Assembly: GCA_963978155.1 (NCBI GenBank) | Contig: CAXBRK010000001.1 | Span: 1 to 50,308 of the forward strand | DNA length: 50,308 nt | Direction: 5' to 3' | DNA from: UBA8653 sp963978155 | GTDB lineage: Bacteria; Planctomycetota; Phycisphaerae; Phycisphaerales; SM1A02 | Part shown: positions 25,831 through 34,460 of the stretch, one piece after another | How the letters are laid out: each line of letters begins with the position of its first letter | Position numbering within the stretch: the first letter of the stretch is position 1 | Program-made: the position numbers and the translations under genes | Notes under the pieces: generated by a model | What the model saw: the letters and a program-made list of their open reading frames with translations, nothing else | What the model was told of the DNA's origin: nothing | Databases searched by the model: none

Positions 25831-26717
25831 CAGGATTCCTCTCCGCCGGAAACCGGCAGTCGAATTTCAAAAATTGCCCCACCCGAATGTTCTTCTTCGC
25901 CATCGGACAGCAAACGCACATCGCCCTGGTGAGCGAGAATGAACTTGTGCACAATGGCCAACCCAAGACCCGTGCCCGAAGGTCGCGTGGTGTAGAACGG
26001 ATTGAAGATCCGATCCGCACGATCCTCGGGAATCCCTGGGCCATTGTCCTGAACCCGGAATCGAACGGCCGGTCGAGCCAACAAGCGACCGTCCCGGTGA
26101 AGGATCGGCAACTCATCGGAACCGGCTTCGATCCGAACCAAGCCTGACTTGGTTCCGGCCTCATGCATTGCCTCCGCGGCATTCCGGATCAAATTGCACA
26201 GGGCCGACACCACCAATTCGGACTCCACATGGGCCTCAAGTTCTGCGGGCACTTCACCAAAGTGAATGTTGATGTCAAATTTCTGGGCCAATGGTTCGCA
26301 CCGAGCGCGAACCAAGTGCATCAAATCAGCAACCAGACAGGGCTGAGGGTTGATCTTTTCCTCGCGGGCGAAAGCAAGAACATCACGAACGATGGACTCC
26401 ATCGCATCCACCGCCGCCAATTGCTTGTCGACCAGAGTTTGCGACTCCGGCATGGCTTGCAGATCCTCATGCAGGGCTTGGGCATACAAGCGGAGGCCAG
26501 CAAGAGGGTTTCGAATTTCATGGGCAATACCCGCGGCCATCTCGCCCAACCTGGCCAAGGCCCCGTGCCGATCAAGACGAGCTTGGGCTGCTTGCAAGTC
26601 TGCCTGCAGGGAGTGCACTTCAGACTGCAACTTGGCGTTGCTTTCCACCAAACCATCGACACGCTCCAAGAGTGCGGTCGCCAATGACTCCAAATCGGTT
26701 CGCTGCACCGCCGTCAT
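25830..26717 (-). CDS. soluble sensor histidine kinase (FlgS/FleS-like)
   Basis: A 295-aa kinase without membrane helices. A coiled-coil N-terminus (about 20-55) leads to the H-box with His66 in GIAHEIRNPLAG. The ATPase domain has N-box NLIRNAAEAM, G1 DNGPGIPEDRADRIF, an NPFYTTRPSGTGLGLA F/G2 stretch and a final beta-strand. No PAS or GAF domain is visible, so it may sense a cytoplasmic cue such as the state of flagellar export, as FlgS does. It overlaps the FlgN-like gene by ATGA and the response-regulator gene by one base, so the pair is surely cognate. Confidence 0.93.
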   Translation of the reverse strand: MTAVQRTDLESLATALLERVDGLVESNAKLQSEVHSLQADLQAAQARLDRHGALARLGEMAAGIAHEIRNPLAGLRLYAQALHEDLQAMPESQTLVDKQLAAVDAMESIVRDVLAFAREEKINPQPCLVADLMHLVRARCEPLAQKFDINIHFGEVPAELEAHVESELVVSALCNLIRNAAEAMHEAGTKSGLVRIEAGSDELPILHRDGRLLARPAVRFRVQDNGPGIPEDRADRIFNPFYTTRPSGTGLGLAIVHKFILAHQGDVRLLSDGEEEHSGGAIFEIRLPVSGGEES

Positions 26718-27052
26718 CGGGATTCTCCGGCTTGGTACGCCTGACGCGCACGAGTCCGCTGCGCGAGAGCATCCAGACCCTCGCGGCTTCGAAGCTGCCC
26801 CGTCTTCAAGATGGCCTCCAAACGGCGGTCTTTTTCTTGGATCTGCTCAAGGAAGGGCTCGAGCGACTCCGGACGCAGAGGCTGAGCTTGGGCCAATTCC
26901 TCCAAAGCGTTTTGGCAAACATCGCGCTGACCAAGCAAACCCTCGAGGTCATCAAACCGTGACTCTTCCACGGCCACGATCAAAGCATCAACAATGGCAG
27001 ACATCTGCTGCAACAAATCGTGCGCTTGCTGGGTGAAGTCCGGACTGCTCAC
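26714..27052 (-). CDS. small helical protein, FlgN/FliT-like chaperone candidate
   Basis: A 112-aa all-helical protein, rich in Leu, Gln, Glu and Arg, with heptad-like spacing throughout and no membrane segment. Size, composition and place within a flagellar regulatory block resemble FlgN/FliT-type export chaperones, which bind hook-associated or cap proteins. No sequence motif proves this. It overlaps the kinase gene downstream and the repeat protein gene upstream by 4 bp each. Confidence 0.6.
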   Translation of the reverse strand: MSSPDFTQQAHDLLQQMSAIVDALIVAVEESRFDDLEGLLGQRDVCQNALEELAQAQPLRPESLEPFLEQIQEKDRRLEAILKTGQLRSREGLDALAQRTRARQAYQAGESR

Positions 27053-29139
27053 GAGGCCACCCTTTGCGCTTGCTCTTGCATCTCACGATCAAGATGCTCA
27101 AGTTGTTCTTTGATTCGGGCCGCCGCCGCATCTTGACCAAGTTCTTTGTTGGCTCGGTAGCGCCAACTCAAAAAAGTTCTGCGTTCTGTTTGGTCACGAA
27201 AGTTGTAGGTCTGCTCGAGTTCACCAAGCAACTGTTGCACCGTCTCCCAGTCAGGGGGCGACTGGGCGGCCGCGATCCGGATTCGAAGACGCCATACTTC
27301 AAATTGATAAGGCTTGAGCTTTTGCGAGTGGCTGGGTGCCATGAACTCGGAAGAAGCCGTCAACAAAGCTCGCAACGCATCGGCGTGGTGTTCCAAGACC
27401 TCCCCTTCTTCAAAATCATCAGGGACCACAACGTTCCGGCCACCAATCAACGCACAGTGGGCGGTCAAAATCGACCGGGCAACCACCGCTTCGGGAGTGG
27501 CATCAAAAGAAGCTTGGGCGAGATGTCGTTCCGGCTGGGCTTGAGACTGCAACAAACCAAGCAGCGTCCGCGCGACTTTGATCCCCGCCTGAGTGGCTTG
27601 GCCTTCTGAGCCTTCAACATTGTCCTGCATTTGTCGGTCGGGGTCGCATCGCTCGAGTGCATCTTCGGCTTCCACCAAGAAGTTGGTGAACCGTTCCTCG
27701 TCAGATTCCAACGCGGCCAAAGCCAAAGCATTGATGGCGAGGGGAAAGAACACCTCGGCGCCGTGCGCAGCATCGCCTTGGTCGGCGAGCGCTGAACGCA
27801 ACAGGTACGCCCCTTCCAAATCTCCATGAAGATCACGGGCGGTCGCCAGCAGCATCCGGGCTTGGGTCAGGACTTTCACATCAGGCGTGAGGGTTTGAAA
27901 ACAAGGGGTCAAGAGAATCTCAACCCGATCAAGGAGCCGACCTGCCGTTTCACCTCCGACCGCGTGCGCTTCGCGTCCACGTCCCAGAGTGAAGTACGGA
28001 TCGAGGGATGTGGGCTGCTTGCCTGTGATCTCGGCCAAGCGAAGGTAACGCCGGGCAATCAACGTGCGCTCGGCAAACTCAGCGGCGGTGCTTCCCGGAG
28101 GCCAGATCCGTGAAAGCAGCGACTGGGTTTGGGGGAACAGCAACGCGTCGAAACGCTCCAAGCTGACCAGTTCTTGCTCGGGTGAATTTTGAGAGCGAAT
28201 CACACCGTCGGCAAAGGCATTGAGCAAGGCGACGTACTGGCCGCGACCAACCGGAATGCCCGGCGCCCGCTCAGGCTGCATTAGAAATCCGAGATGCTCA
28301 AGAAACTGCCGGCGATCTTGTTCCAAACCGAGCTCAGGGAAATGCCCCGCCGCCAACAAGACCAGATCGGGGTCATCGTGCCCCACATCCAAAAGGGATT
28401 GGGCCATCGAGGACCATTGATTCGGCGAGCGAAGGCAGGCGGCCAACAACCATTCACGCCACTCGTCCTGAGGCCCGTCCTTGGTCGCGGCCACATCGGG
28501 AAGATCATCGGGGCGCAACGGTGTGCGGAACAGATCTCGCCTGGTCATTGCCGAAAAGCCAGAGCTCGCCGGGAAGCGGGACACATTGACTGCCCCGGGG
28601 TGGTGGACAAATTCATATTCCAAGCGGTCGGGATCGGGCGCGGGGAAATTCAGGAGGTCGTCATCAATCCAATCGAGCACCACTTCAAGCCGGGCCAAGT
28701 CGTGGGTCTCGTAAAGGCAGGCGTACACCCGCTGAACCGTGCCTTCGGAAGGTCGAGCGGCGCGGAGAGCCTCAGGGGCGGGCATGTCGCCCAAGGCGCC
28801 ACCGATGAAGGCCACCTCCGCCCATGACCAAGCATCGGGAGAAGTTGGCACTTCAGGGGCGGACGCAGCATCGTCTGATTGGGCCGCATCCAAATCAGCG
28901 GGAGCCTCTTCAGGCCGGTCTGCTCGTCGGGCCTCAAGGATGGCCGTGGCGCGATCCAACTGACCTCGGGCCAACGCTTGCTCCAGCGTGGCATCTCGCG
29001 TGTCCATCGGGAAGGGGCGGAGCCCCCATCCCAACATGCCCAGACTCAACACCATCAGACCCCACCAGACTGGCCCAAGTTTGGGCGCAGCAGTTTCGGT
29101 CGATGCATTGGTTGTGGAACTGGACGCAGGGTCGCTCAA
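27049..29139 (-). CDS. large membrane-anchored helical-repeat protein
   Basis: A protein of about 696 aa with a Ser/Thr-rich N-terminus, one membrane helix (about 23-42, WWGLMVLSLGMLGWG), an acidic linker and a long helical part with TPR-like spacing (for example QALARGQLDRATAILEARRA, and a final helix pair near the C-terminus). I do not recognise a family. The frame is open to TTG 29208, but TTG 29139 has GGAGGA six bases upstream and is the better start. It lies between a lipoprotein gene and the FlgN-like gene, so an envelope role tied to motility is possible but unproven. Confidence 0.7.
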   Translation of the reverse strand: MSDPASSSTTNASTETAAPKLGPVWWGLMVLSLGMLGWGLRPFPMDTRDATLEQALARGQLDRATAILEARRADRPEEAPADLDAAQSDDAASAPEVPTSPDAWSWAEVAFIGGALGDMPAPEALRAARPSEGTVQRVYACLYETHDLARLEVVLDWIDDDLLNFPAPDPDRLEYEFVHHPGAVNVSRFPASSGFSAMTRRDLFRTPLRPDDLPDVAATKDGPQDEWREWLLAACLRSPNQWSSMAQSLLDVGHDDPDLVLLAAGHFPELGLEQDRRQFLEHLGFLMQPERAPGIPVGRGQYVALLNAFADGVIRSQNSPEQELVSLERFDALLFPQTQSLLSRIWPPGSTAAEFAERTLIARRYLRLAEITGKQPTSLDPYFTLGRGREAHAVGGETAGRLLDRVEILLTPCFQTLTPDVKVLTQARMLLATARDLHGDLEGAYLLRSALADQGDAAHGAEVFFPLAINALALAALESDEERFTNFLVEAEDALERCDPDRQMQDNVEGSEGQATQAGIKVARTLLGLLQSQAQPERHLAQASFDATPEAVVARSILTAHCALIGGRNVVVPDDFEEGEVLEHHADALRALLTASSEFMAPSHSQKLKPYQFEVWRLRIRIAAAQSPPDWETVQQLLGELEQTYNFRDQTERRTFLSWRYRANKELGQDAAAARIKEQLEHLDREMQEQAQRVAS

Positions 29140-29223
29140 CGTGGATCCTCCACTTGTATCCCGGTGGCAAGCCACCCCAGTGCCTCCTGCACTGTTGGGA
29201 TTCAGCAATATCGGCCGACTGGC

Positions 29224-30069
29224 TCAAGAGCCTGCAGTTTTTGCCGACCCCGCCGGGTCAAGGCCCTCCGGAATGACGGAAGTCTTTTGGGGACGGAGAC
29301 TTCGGCGCAGACGACTCAGATCAAACAAGCGATTCCAACGCTGCTGCTCCAAGGCGCGCCGAGGCTGGCGGAGCCAAAACGTGGCCGTGGCTTCCGGGGC
29401 TTGCAGCCGCCACTCCACCCGCTCGGGGAACCACTGTCCGGCGGAGCGCCCGTCGGCATCGTCCTTTGCGCGATCGATCACATTCCAGTCGCTGTACAAG
29501 ACCTCCAGTTGCCCATCAACGGTGGCCAAACGACTTGGCGGCGACCCGGCTTGGGTCGCAAAAAGTGTGGCGGGCCCCAACCGGCTTTGGACACGTTCGG
29601 GGGACCGCGGCCCGACGGCCGAAAGGGGTTGCAGCTGCCAGCCATCAAGCAAGCCGGCCAGCGGCAAACCAAAGATCAAAGTATTCGCGGCGGCTTCTGG
29701 TTCGATGATGGTGAGCTGGGTGGGCTCCGACAGCAAATCAAAAAGCCAAAGCTGGGTGCCATCACCGCCTACCCAGCCCAGGGTTTCTCCAAGTTTGCTG
29801 AATTGCAAGGCAAATGCTGATGGCGGCTGCCACCACAAATCGCAGTCCACTTGGGGTTCAAAATGTCGACGCCCCGCCTCATCGGTCCAGCGGAGTTCGC
29901 AAACCCCACTGCGATGCAGTTTGGTCAGCTGCTCACGATCTTCCCGCCAAGATTCTTGGGCCTCGGGTGAAAACACGCTCTCTTTCTTCTGGGGGCTTTG
30001 GCAACCCAGCAGGCCGAGCAACGCCACCACGAGAATGCCGGGATATCGAGGCCACGGCGAGGTGTTCAC
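29224..30069 (-). CDS. lipoprotein of unknown function
   Basis: A 281-aa protein with a short signal peptide ending in the lipobox LLGC (Cys at residue 23), so it should be lipidated. The mature part has many Trp and beta-strand-like segments (CELRWTDEAGRRHF, GDGTQLWLFDLLSEPTQLTIIEP) reminiscent of LolA/LolB-like lipid-binding folds, though I cannot establish homology. The start is GTG 30069, overlapping the previous stop (GTGA), with GGAG upstream. It is co-transcribed with the 173-aa protein gene and probably with the repeat protein gene. Confidence 0.75.
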   Translation of the reverse strand: MNTSPWPRYPGILVVALLGLLGCQSPQKKESVFSPEAQESWREDREQLTKLHRSGVCELRWTDEAGRRHFEPQVDCDLWWQPPSAFALQFSKLGETLGWVGGDGTQLWLFDLLSEPTQLTIIEPEAAANTLIFGLPLAGLLDGWQLQPLSAVGPRSPERVQSRLGPATLFATQAGSPPSRLATVDGQLEVLYSDWNVIDRAKDDADGRSAGQWFPERVEWRLQAPEATATFWLRQPRRALEQQRWNRLFDLSRLRRSLRPQKTSVIPEGLDPAGSAKTAGS

Positions 30070-30587
30070 AGTTCTCCGTCCAGAACTTCCGCCAACTCAG
30101 CCGCGATGCGCGCGACATCTTCTTCGGTCAACAAAGGCCGGATGACGCGCCTCGGCGGAGCATCGGGCATGCCCTTTTGCGCGAGGACCAAGCAGTCCCG
30201 CCCGTCGGCCTGTTCCATTCGGAGCTGGCGGAATACCCGCCGCTGCAAGAGGGCCAGAGCCAGGACGTACCGGAACGCTTCGGCCTCGGCATCATCCCGT
30301 TCTCCCAACGCATCACAAAGTTGCAGGACGGTCTCGGGATCAAGAGCCACGCCCCGTGGCGCCTCTTGGTCCGGCTGGACCCGCATCCAGTGGGCCACAC
30401 ACCCTTCGGGCTTTTGAGACCCGTAGGCCTCCTCCCAGGCAGTGGCTTGGTGGTCTCGACGGAGGTAGCCCTCGACACCAGCATCCTCAAAGAGCCCCAC
30501 CACCACGTGGTCTCCAGGGCCCAGAGGCTGTTCGGTCAAAGCACAGATCCCGGTGGAACGTCCGATTTTCCAAGTTGCGGTTGGCAT
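30066..30587 (-). CDS. conserved-looking cytoplasmic protein of unknown function
   Basis: A 173-aa protein without signal or membrane segments. The N-terminus (WKIGRSTGICALTEQPLGPGD) looks like a small domain with a lone Cys; the middle has AEAFRYVLALALLQRRVFRQL and the end is a helical acidic stretch. The pattern is familiar to me as a planctomycete protein family without a name, but that is recollection only. It is the first gene of the minus-strand flagellar block. It faces cdaA across a 56-bp spacer, so the two start regions are divergent. Confidence 0.7.
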   Translation of the reverse strand: MPTATWKIGRSTGICALTEQPLGPGDHVVVGLFEDAGVEGYLRRDHQATAWEEAYGSQKPEGCVAHWMRVQPDQEAPRGVALDPETVLQLCDALGERDDAEAEAFRYVLALALLQRRVFRQLRMEQADGRDCLVLAQKGMPDAPPRRVIRPLLTEEDVARIAAELAEVLDGEL

Positions 30588-30631
30588 GAGATGGTGCAGC
30601 CTACCGATTCCGAAAAGAGCCCGGACCTCGG

Positions 30632-30637
30632 TACACT
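30632..30637 (+). promoter_or_regulatory. candidate -10 box of cdaA (leaderless start)
   Basis: TACACT followed by six bases and the GTG start of cdaA. The same TACACT hexamer occurs before pheS and in the S10-operon promoter. No Shine-Dalgarno is visible. If used, transcription would begin at or beside the GTG. Confidence 0.4.
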
Positions 30638-30643
30638 CGCAAT

Positions 30644-31447
30644 GTGCTCGAAGCGCTCACCGAACTGATCCAAGCCGTCTGGCAGCAGCCGATCCAGGTG
30701 GCCATTGAATTGCTGCTCATCGCGGCGGTGATTTGGGTGCTGCTGGGCTACTTGTTGCGGACCCGAGCTGCGGCGGTCGTCATCCCCATCTCGATTTTTG
30801 TGCTGCTTCTGGTGGTCATTTTGGATCTGCTCAGCAGCGCCAGCGACGCTTTCGCCCGTCTCCGGGCGGTGGTGGACTGGGTCATCGGAGGCTCCCTGAT
30901 CGCCCTTTTGTTCGCCTTCCAGCCCGAGCTGCGGCAAGGTCTGATGAAGTTGGACCCTTCGCGATGGTTCGGTTCCGCTGGTCCGAGCGGTACGGCTTTG
31001 GCCATCGAAGCGGTCATCCAAGCGTCGAAACAAGCCTCACCGATCCGCCAAGGAATGATCGTGGCTTTCGAACGAAAAGCGAGCCTGGAACCGTTGGTGG
31101 AGTCGGGGATTCGAATCGACGCCTGCGTGTCCACTCCCCTGCTGATGTCGATCTTTCACAAGGAAAGTCCCTTGCACGACCTCGGCATTGTCGTGCGTCA
31201 TGATCGGATTGTTGCCGCCAAAGTGCAGTTCCCACTGGCCGAAGAAGGCTCTTCGGATCAAGCCTTGGGCTCCCGGCACCGGGCGGCCCTTGGACTTTCC
31301 GAAGAAACCGACGCGGTGGTGCTGGTGGTTTCAGAAGAGACCGGACATCTGTCGCTGGCGGTTGAGGGAGACCTGTCTTCCAACGTGAAGATTGACCAGC
31401 TTCGCGCCAAACTTCGTGGTTTGCTCTCGGAGGTTGAAAGCGAATGA
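30644..31447 (+). CDS. cdaA: diadenylate cyclase, CdaA type
   Basis: Membrane enzyme condensing two ATP into c-di-AMP, a second messenger for osmotic and cell-wall balance. Three hydrophobic helices (about 18-38, 44-62, 78-92) precede the DAC domain (about 115-255). The RHR motif is intact (GSRHRAALGLSEETDAVVLVVSEETG, RHR at 211-213). The usual LHDGA motif reads LHDLG (Asp179 kept, Gly-Ala replaced by Leu-Gly). The length of 267 aa matches CdaA (about 270). The GTG start has no ribosome-binding site. It overlaps cdaR by ATGA, the classic cdaA-cdaR pair; glmM is not next to it. Confidence 0.93.
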   Translation: MLEALTELIQAVWQQPIQVAIELLLIAAVIWVLLGYLLRTRAAAVVIPISIFVLLLVVILDLLSSASDAFARLRAVVDWVIGGSLIALLFAFQPELRQGLMKLDPSRWFGSAGPSGTALAIEAVIQASKQASPIRQGMIVAFERKASLEPLVESGIRIDACVSTPLLMSIFHKESPLHDLGIVVRHDRIVAAKVQFPLAEEGSSDQALGSRHRAALGLSEETDAVVLVVSEETGHLSLAVEGDLSSNVKIDQLRAKLRGLLSEVESE

Positions 31448-32493
31448 ACAACGCTTCCTCATTGGCGAAAATCTTTGCCGTGGTTGGATTGACGGTGATG
31501 GTGTGGATTTTGGCCCACCAATCCACCCGAACCGAAGTGCTGGGGACCGTCACCCTGCGGTTGGTGTTGGGGGACGGTGAGGCGTTGGCGCCGAACCAAA
31601 CAACTGGTCCCCAGTGGCGCGTGGCGAACAACGAACGCAACGAACAGGTGATTGAAATCAAGGTCCGTGGCCTCGCGGCTCCAGCCGGCGCCCGCTGGCT
31701 CAACGGTGGTCCCACCGTCAATCTCCCTCTGATCGAACCCACCTCAACCGAACCCCAGGACGTCGATTTGGAATCGGCCCTCGAAAACAACTCGGAATTC
31801 AGTCAACGCGGGGTGACCGTGCTGAGTGTGGAGCCTCAAACGGCCCGCGTGCGTTTTGTCGAGGTGGTCCAAGTCAACGACGTCCGGATCCAGCCCGTGG
31901 GAACGGATGGTCGGGCGCTGGCTGATGTCACGACCGAGCCTGAACAAGTTGATGTGTGGCTGCCCTCTTCCCTGCTGGAATCCTTAGGTGGACCATCCGC
32001 CTTGGTCGTGGAAGCAGAAATTGGGGCCCGCGTCCGCCAAGAATTGGCCCGCAGCGGAACCTCCACGGCCCGGCTGCGAGGCTTACGCAACGCCGGAGAC
32101 CAGCCCCCTCTGCCACGGTTCACCCTGGAGGAGGTGGAGGTGCAAGGCAACCCCACTGCATCACAGTGGTACACCGTGCCCACGCCCGTTCAATTGCACG
32201 TGGCCGGTTCACCCGAAGCGAGCCCAGGCTACGAGTTGACGCCCCCCGCCATCTCCGGGGTCATGGTGGAGCTCAACCAAGAAGTGCGGAAAGAATTGGA
32301 AGCCCTCGACAACGTGGTGGTGCTCGGAATCATCCATCTTCGCCGTGACGAACGGGTGCCCGGCACCAACATCCAACATCGCATCGATCAATTTGTGATC
32401 CGCAGAGCCGATGGCTCGGTGGAGCCGGTGCGATGGAAGCTTCAGGATGCCCCATCAGAACTCGTAGAAATTCGGGTGCTTGGCTCAGAGTGA
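31444..32493 (+). CDS. cdaR: YbbR-domain protein, CdaR-like regulator
   Basis: A 349-aa protein with one N-terminal membrane helix (about 7-24) and a long extracytoplasmic part of beta-rich YbbR-like repeats, each with a strand pattern such as PVQLHVAGSP or VDVWLPSSLL. In Firmicutes CdaR sits in the membrane and tunes CdaA. The 4-bp overlap with cdaA supports the same role here. The repeat boundaries are only approximate. The gene ends 31 bp from the convergent tyrS. Confidence 0.85.
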   Translation: MNNASSLAKIFAVVGLTVMVWILAHQSTRTEVLGTVTLRLVLGDGEALAPNQTTGPQWRVANNERNEQVIEIKVRGLAAPAGARWLNGGPTVNLPLIEPTSTEPQDVDLESALENNSEFSQRGVTVLSVEPQTARVRFVEVVQVNDVRIQPVGTDGRALADVTTEPEQVDVWLPSSLLESLGGPSALVVEAEIGARVRQELARSGTSTARLRGLRNAGDQPPLPRFTLEEVEVQGNPTASQWYTVPTPVQLHVAGSPEASPGYELTPPAISGVMVELNQEVRKELEALDNVVVLGIIHLRRDERVPGTNIQHRIDQFVIRRADGSVEPVRWKLQDAPSELVEIRVLGSE

Positions 32494-32524
32494 TATCGCA
32501 GCGGCGCGAAGCATCGATGAACGG

Positions 32525-33844
32525 TTAAGTCAGGTCAGCCGCGTCCAAAGCATGCCAATTTTTCCGGCCTCTTCGGAGCAACAGCCACCGTCCATGCAAA
32601 CGGTGCTCGGTGGTCAGCCGATCATCTTTGCCCAGTTTGATGCCATTGCAAGAAATCGCCCCGTTGCCCACGAATTCCCGTGCTTCACGGCGGCTTTGCG
32701 CGAGTGATGTGGTGGGCAACAGATCGACCAAATCAAGACCTTCGGCGGCAAACTCACGCGACTGGTCTGCATCCAAAGCACTGCCCGGGACCTCTTGGGC
32801 CAGAGCCTCGATTTGGGAAGCCGTCAGATCCGACAACTCCCCGCGTCCAAACAACGCTGAGGCCGCGGCTTCGGCGGCTTGTCGCTCCTCCACACCATGC
32901 ACCAGATCGGTGACCGCGTCGGCCAACCGGCGCTGGGCCAAACGTTCATGGGGCGCTTCGGCATGCTTGGCTTCAATTTCTTCGATTTCGCCTTGTTGGA
33001 AATCGGTGTACCAACGCAAGAAATTTCCGACGTCGGCATCATCTGCATTCAACCAGAACTGATGGAACCGGTAGGGACTGGTCATGTCCGCAGTCAGCCA
33101 AATTGCGCCTGACTCGGTCTTGCCGATCTTCTTCCCGTCGGCCTTGGTGACCAGCGGCGCGGTGACTCCGAATGCTTCTTGTCGTTGGTCGTCAGGACGT
33201 TCGCTCTGCTCACGCCGGATCAAATCCAACCCCGCAACAATGTTGCCGTACTGATCGCTGCCCGCGATTTGCAGCGTGCAATTGTCCTCTCGGAACAGAT
33301 GCAGGAAGTCGTAACCCTGCAAAATCATGTACGAGAACTCGGTGTAGGAAATGCCCTGCTCACGATTTTGCAGTCGGTCGCGTACCGAGTCCTTTTGGAT
33401 CATTTGGTTGACGCTGAAGTACTTGCCGACATCCCGAAGCATGTCGAGGTACGACATCGGTTCCAGCCAGTCCAAATTGTTGACCATGGTGGCGGCATTG
33501 GGTCCGTCAAAATCCAACAGCCGCTCAAAGATCTTTCGTTGAGAGGCCACGTTCTTCGCCACGTCATCACGGGTGCGGAGTTGACGCTCGGCATCTTTCC
33601 CCGAGGGATCTCCGATCAAACCGGTGCCCCCACCCAGAAGAACCACCGGCCGGTGACCCGCTTTTTGGAAGTGGCGAAGCAACATGATCGGGATGAGATT
33701 CCCAATGGTCAAGGAGTGGCTGGTGGGATCAAACCCGCAGTAGCCCACGCGACCTGGAGTGGCCAAATGATCTGAAACGGCTTCGTCACCGGTGGTTTGG
33801 TGCAACAAACCACGCCATTTGAGTTCGGCAAGGAAATCGGTCAC
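32525..33844 (-). CDS. tyrS: tyrosyl-tRNA synthetase
   Basis: Class I synthetase charging tRNA-Tyr, 439 aa. The HIGH-like motif appears as SLTIGN in the segment FDPTSHSLTIGNL, and the KMSKS-like loop as KIGKTESGA. The Tyr pocket stretch (GSDQYGNIVAGLDLIRR) is clear. The C-terminal 65 residues are an S4-type RNA-binding domain (SRREAREFVGNGAISCNGIKL). The start is GTG 33844, overlapping the stop of the membrane protein gene (GTGA), with GGGAGGA five bases upstream. A longer frame to 33919 is rejected. Confidence 0.96.
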   Translation of the reverse strand: MTDFLAELKWRGLLHQTTGDEAVSDHLATPGRVGYCGFDPTSHSLTIGNLIPIMLLRHFQKAGHRPVVLLGGGTGLIGDPSGKDAERQLRTRDDVAKNVASQRKIFERLLDFDGPNAATMVNNLDWLEPMSYLDMLRDVGKYFSVNQMIQKDSVRDRLQNREQGISYTEFSYMILQGYDFLHLFREDNCTLQIAGSDQYGNIVAGLDLIRREQSERPDDQRQEAFGVTAPLVTKADGKKIGKTESGAIWLTADMTSPYRFHQFWLNADDADVGNFLRWYTDFQQGEIEEIEAKHAEAPHERLAQRRLADAVTDLVHGVEERQAAEAAASALFGRGELSDLTASQIEALAQEVPGSALDADQSREFAAEGLDLVDLLPTTSLAQSRREAREFVGNGAISCNGIKLGKDDRLTTEHRLHGRWLLLRRGRKNWHALDAADLT

Positions 33845-34449
33845 GGCCGTCCTCCCGTGGCCACCCGCCACAGATCCAAACGCTCTTGCAAACGCGCTCC
33901 ACGCCCCCCCATCAACCACAAGCCCACACCGGTTGGTGCCGCGAGCCCCAGGAGCAAGCCCACCAACAAGCCGAAGTTGTAGTTTTGTTCCACTTGATTG
34001 GGATCATTGGGGAGCGGAACATCCGGCCCGAAAGCAGCCTGCATGGCTTCATTCATTTCCAATTGGTAGTTGATGTTGGCCTCTTTGGTCAAGACGCCCA
34101 AAATCAGTGCCAACGCCGCCAAAAGCGCCCGGAGAATGGCCCACCAACGCAACCGAGCAACCGCTTTCCGGCTGGCCGTGATGAGTCCAATTCCGGCCAT
34201 CGCCTCAAGAATCACCAACAACGGTAAAGGCGCCATCGCCACGAAACCAACGACTTTGACGGTTTGTGGGACTTCAGGCCCTTCGTACCCCGGAACGAAT
34301 TGGGAAGCAAAAAAGTCGGGTTGAATCATCTGAAGCAGACCAAAGATGCCACAGCACAGACCGCTGACGGCATGGATCAGAATGAGAGATCCGGTGATCC
34401 GTGGCGGAGGCTGGAGATCGTTGGGATTGAGGTTGGACTCGAGGGTCAT
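33841..34449 (-). CDS. four-helix membrane protein of unknown function
   Basis: A 202-aa protein with about four hydrophobic helices (near 20-42, 66-90, 104-122 and 162-182) and a soluble, acidic loop between the third and fourth (MNEAMQAAFGPDVPLPNDPNQ). No family recognised. It lies between pheS (11 bp upstream) and tyrS (4-bp overlap), so it is co-transcribed with two synthetase genes. The sequence itself gives no hint of a link to translation. Confidence 0.8.
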   Translation of the reverse strand: MTLESNLNPNDLQPPPRITGSLILIHAVSGLCCGIFGLLQMIQPDFFASQFVPGYEGPEVPQTVKVVGFVAMAPLPLLVILEAMAGIGLITASRKAVARLRWWAILRALLAALALILGVLTKEANINYQLEMNEAMQAAFGPDVPLPNDPNQVEQNYNFGLLVGLLLGLAAPTGVGLWLMGGRGARLQERLDLWRVATGGRP

Positions 34450-34460
34450 GACGTATTCCC

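Noticed and set aside
33845..33919. Longer tyrS N-terminus
   Set aside because: It overlaps the end of the membrane protein gene; GTG 33844 has an excellent ribosome-binding site and gives a normal TyrS start.
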